DNA from: Nocardia rhamnosiphila NBRC 108938
GTDB lineage: Bacteria; Actinomycetota; Actinomycetes; Mycobacteriales; Mycobacteriaceae
Direction: 5' to 3'
Length of the DNA: 64,000 nucleotides
Assembly: GCF_000720425.1 (NCBI RefSeq)
Contig: NZ_JOAJ01000001.1
Location: 496,001-560,000, forward strand
In this document: in pieces, positions 62,970 to 64,000 of the stretch
Position numbering within the stretch: position 1 is the first letter of the stretch
Layout of the letters: every line of letters begins with the position of its first letter
Translations under genes and position numbers: made by a program
The notes under the pieces: model-generated
What the model was told of the DNA's origin: nothing
The model's input: only the letters and a program-made list of their open reading frames with translations
Databases searched by the model: none

Positions 62970-64000
62970 GTGACTTCCACCGCTACCACCACGGCGAGCA
63001 CAGCTGTCGCTGCCTCTCCCCGCACCGGCTGGCATGTACCGGCGATGCTTGCCCTCGCGCTCGGCGGCTTCGGTATCGGCACCACCGAATTCGTCACGAT
63101 GGGGCTGCTCCCCGATATCGCCGGCGCTTTCTCGGTTTCCGAGCCGACCGCCGGGCACGCGGTCTCCGCCTATGCGCTCGGGGTGGTGGTCGGTGCGCCG
63201 GTGATCGCGGCCGCCTGCGCGAAGGTGGCGCGGAAGCGGCTGCTGGTGGTCCTCATGGCGGCATTCGCGATCGGCAATCTCGCCTCGGCGCTCGCGCCGA
63301 ATTTCGCCACCCTGGTCGCCGCCCGGTTCGTCTCCGGGCTCCCGCACGGCGCCTATTTCGGTGTCGCCTCGCTGGCGGCCGCCTCCCTGGCGCCGGCCGG
63401 GCAGCGCGCCAAGGCCGTGGCGGCGGTGATGCTCGGGTTGAGCACCGCGAATGTGGTCGGGGTCCCGGCGGCGACCTGGCTGGGGCAGCATCTCGGGTGG
63501 CGCAGTGCCTTCGTGGTGGTCGCGGTGCTCGGAGTGGCCACGGTGGTCGCGCTGCTGCGCTTCGTCCCGCCGCTGACGGCGATCGTGACCACCAATCCAC
63601 TCACCGAACTCGGCGCGCTGCGCCGGCCGCAGGTTCTGCTGACCCTCGGGGTGGGCGCCATCGGCTTCGGCGGCATGTTCGCCGTCTACACCTATGTGAG
63701 CACCACCCTCACCGATGTCGCGGGGATGGGAGCGGGCCTGGTGCCGCTGGTGCTCGCGCTCTTCGGCGTCGGCATGGTGCTGGGCAATATAGGTGGCGGG
63801 GTGCTCGCCGATCGCGGGGTGGACCGGTCGATCTTCGTGGCCATGGGCGCCATGACGGTCGTGCTGCTCGGTTTCGTCGCCGCGGCGCACAACCCCATCA
63901 CCGCCGGAATCGGTGCCCTGCTGGTGGGTGCCACGGGCGCCGCGCTGGCGCCGGGACTGCAGACCCGATTGATGGATGTGGCCGCCGACGCGCAGACCCT
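62970..64000 (+). CDS. MFS transporter, DHA1 type (C-terminus beyond window)
   Basis: 343 codons are present. The first helix LALALGGFGIGTTEFVTMGL is typical of the DHA1 AraJ/Cmx group of sugar and chloramphenicol exporters. VSGLPHGAYFGVASLAAASL and the loop RAKAVAAVMLGLSTANVVGVPAATWLGQ are family marks. The GTG (VTSTATTTAST) gives a short hydrophilic N-terminus. An in-frame TTG 12 nt upstream is possible. The gene runs off the window, so substrate and end are unknown. Confidence 0.85.
   Translation, partial: MTSTATTTASTAVAASPRTGWHVPAMLALALGGFGIGTTEFVTMGLLPDIAGAFSVSEPTAGHAVSAYALGVVVGAPVIAAACAKVARKRLLVVLMAAFAIGNLASALAPNFATLVAARFVSGLPHGAYFGVASLAAASLAPAGQRAKAVAAVMLGLSTANVVGVPAATWLGQHLGWRSAFVVVAVLGVATVVALLRFVPPLTAIVTTNPLTELGALRRPQVLLTLGVGAIGFGGMFAVYTYVSTTLTDVAGMGAGLVPLVLALFGVGMVLGNIGGGVLADRGVDRSIFVAMGAMTVVLLGFVAAAHNPITAGIGALLVGATGAALAPGLQTRLMDVAADAQT

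Noticed and set aside
1..64000. CRISPR arrays, tRNA or rRNA genes, prophage and insertion sequences
   Set aside because: No regularly spaced repeats, cloverleaf-like sequences, integrases, transposases or phage structural genes were seen on either strand.

Overview
The window is high-GC actinobacterial chromosome, most probably Nocardia or a close relative in the Mycobacteriales. The evidence is a mycobacterial-style 14-subunit nuo operon preceded by an Rv3143-like orphan response regulator, a GabD2-type aldehyde dehydrogenase, an EthA-like monooxygenase, LppX/LprG-type and other lipoproteins, a complete conservon (GTPase, roadblock, DUF742, kinase-like), an ectABCD locus and an Erm-type methyltransferase. 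No rRNA, tRNA, CRISPR array, insertion sequence or prophage was recognised, and coding style is even throughout.

Layout. 1-627: a MarR regulator overlapping the start of a DHA2-type MFS pump cut by the window edge, with two identical 19-bp repeats over the MarR promoter. 1107-16993 (minus strand): nuoABCDEFGHIJKLMN, with NuoH and NuoI in one reading frame and a 58-nt imperfect tandem duplication between nuoD and nuoE. A CRP-like site lies upstream of nuoA, followed by the orphan response regulator and a Nudix gene. 18197-22031: the conservon. 22192-24173: GabD2-like dehydrogenase convergent with a divergent DUF779 protein. 24495-31712: a small lipoprotein, TetR and epimerase-like reductase, EthA-like monooxygenase, CoA-disulfide-reductase-like flavoprotein and a zinc-ribbon PP2C phosphatase. 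31927-33164: a small conserved protein and the relics of a two-component system. 33247-36417: ectABCD for ectoine and hydroxyectoine.

36484-42950: an erm gene behind a leader ORF that overlaps nested inverted repeats, an MFS exporter of the DHA3 type, a Sel1-repeat protein, a 31-bp palindrome and a Tat-exported PhoD phosphatase. 42966-49015: a four-gene minus-strand cluster (cytochrome b5-desaturase, type III polyketide synthase, cyclic-peptide-type ABC exporter, and a P450 lacking the ExxR arginine), followed by an LppX/LprG-like lipoprotein. This looks like a locus that makes, tailors and exports a lipid-derived polyketide, and it is the best candidate here for an undescribed system. 50451-56657: a PucR regulator divergent from a livGFHMK branched-chain amino acid or amide ABC transporter. 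56735-64000: a secreted glycine-rich protein, a YeiH-type transporter with divergent LysR, an enoyl-CoA hydratase, a homogentisate-dioxygenase-like cupin, an alpha/beta hydrolase with Cys in the nucleophile position, and a DHA1 MFS transporter cut by the window edge.

Functionally the window joins respiration (Complex I with a possible CRP input), osmoprotection (ectoine), drug response (MarR/MFS, Erm/MFS) and a small secondary-metabolism or lipid locus. All functional calls rest on motif and family recognition by eye. No database search was possible.
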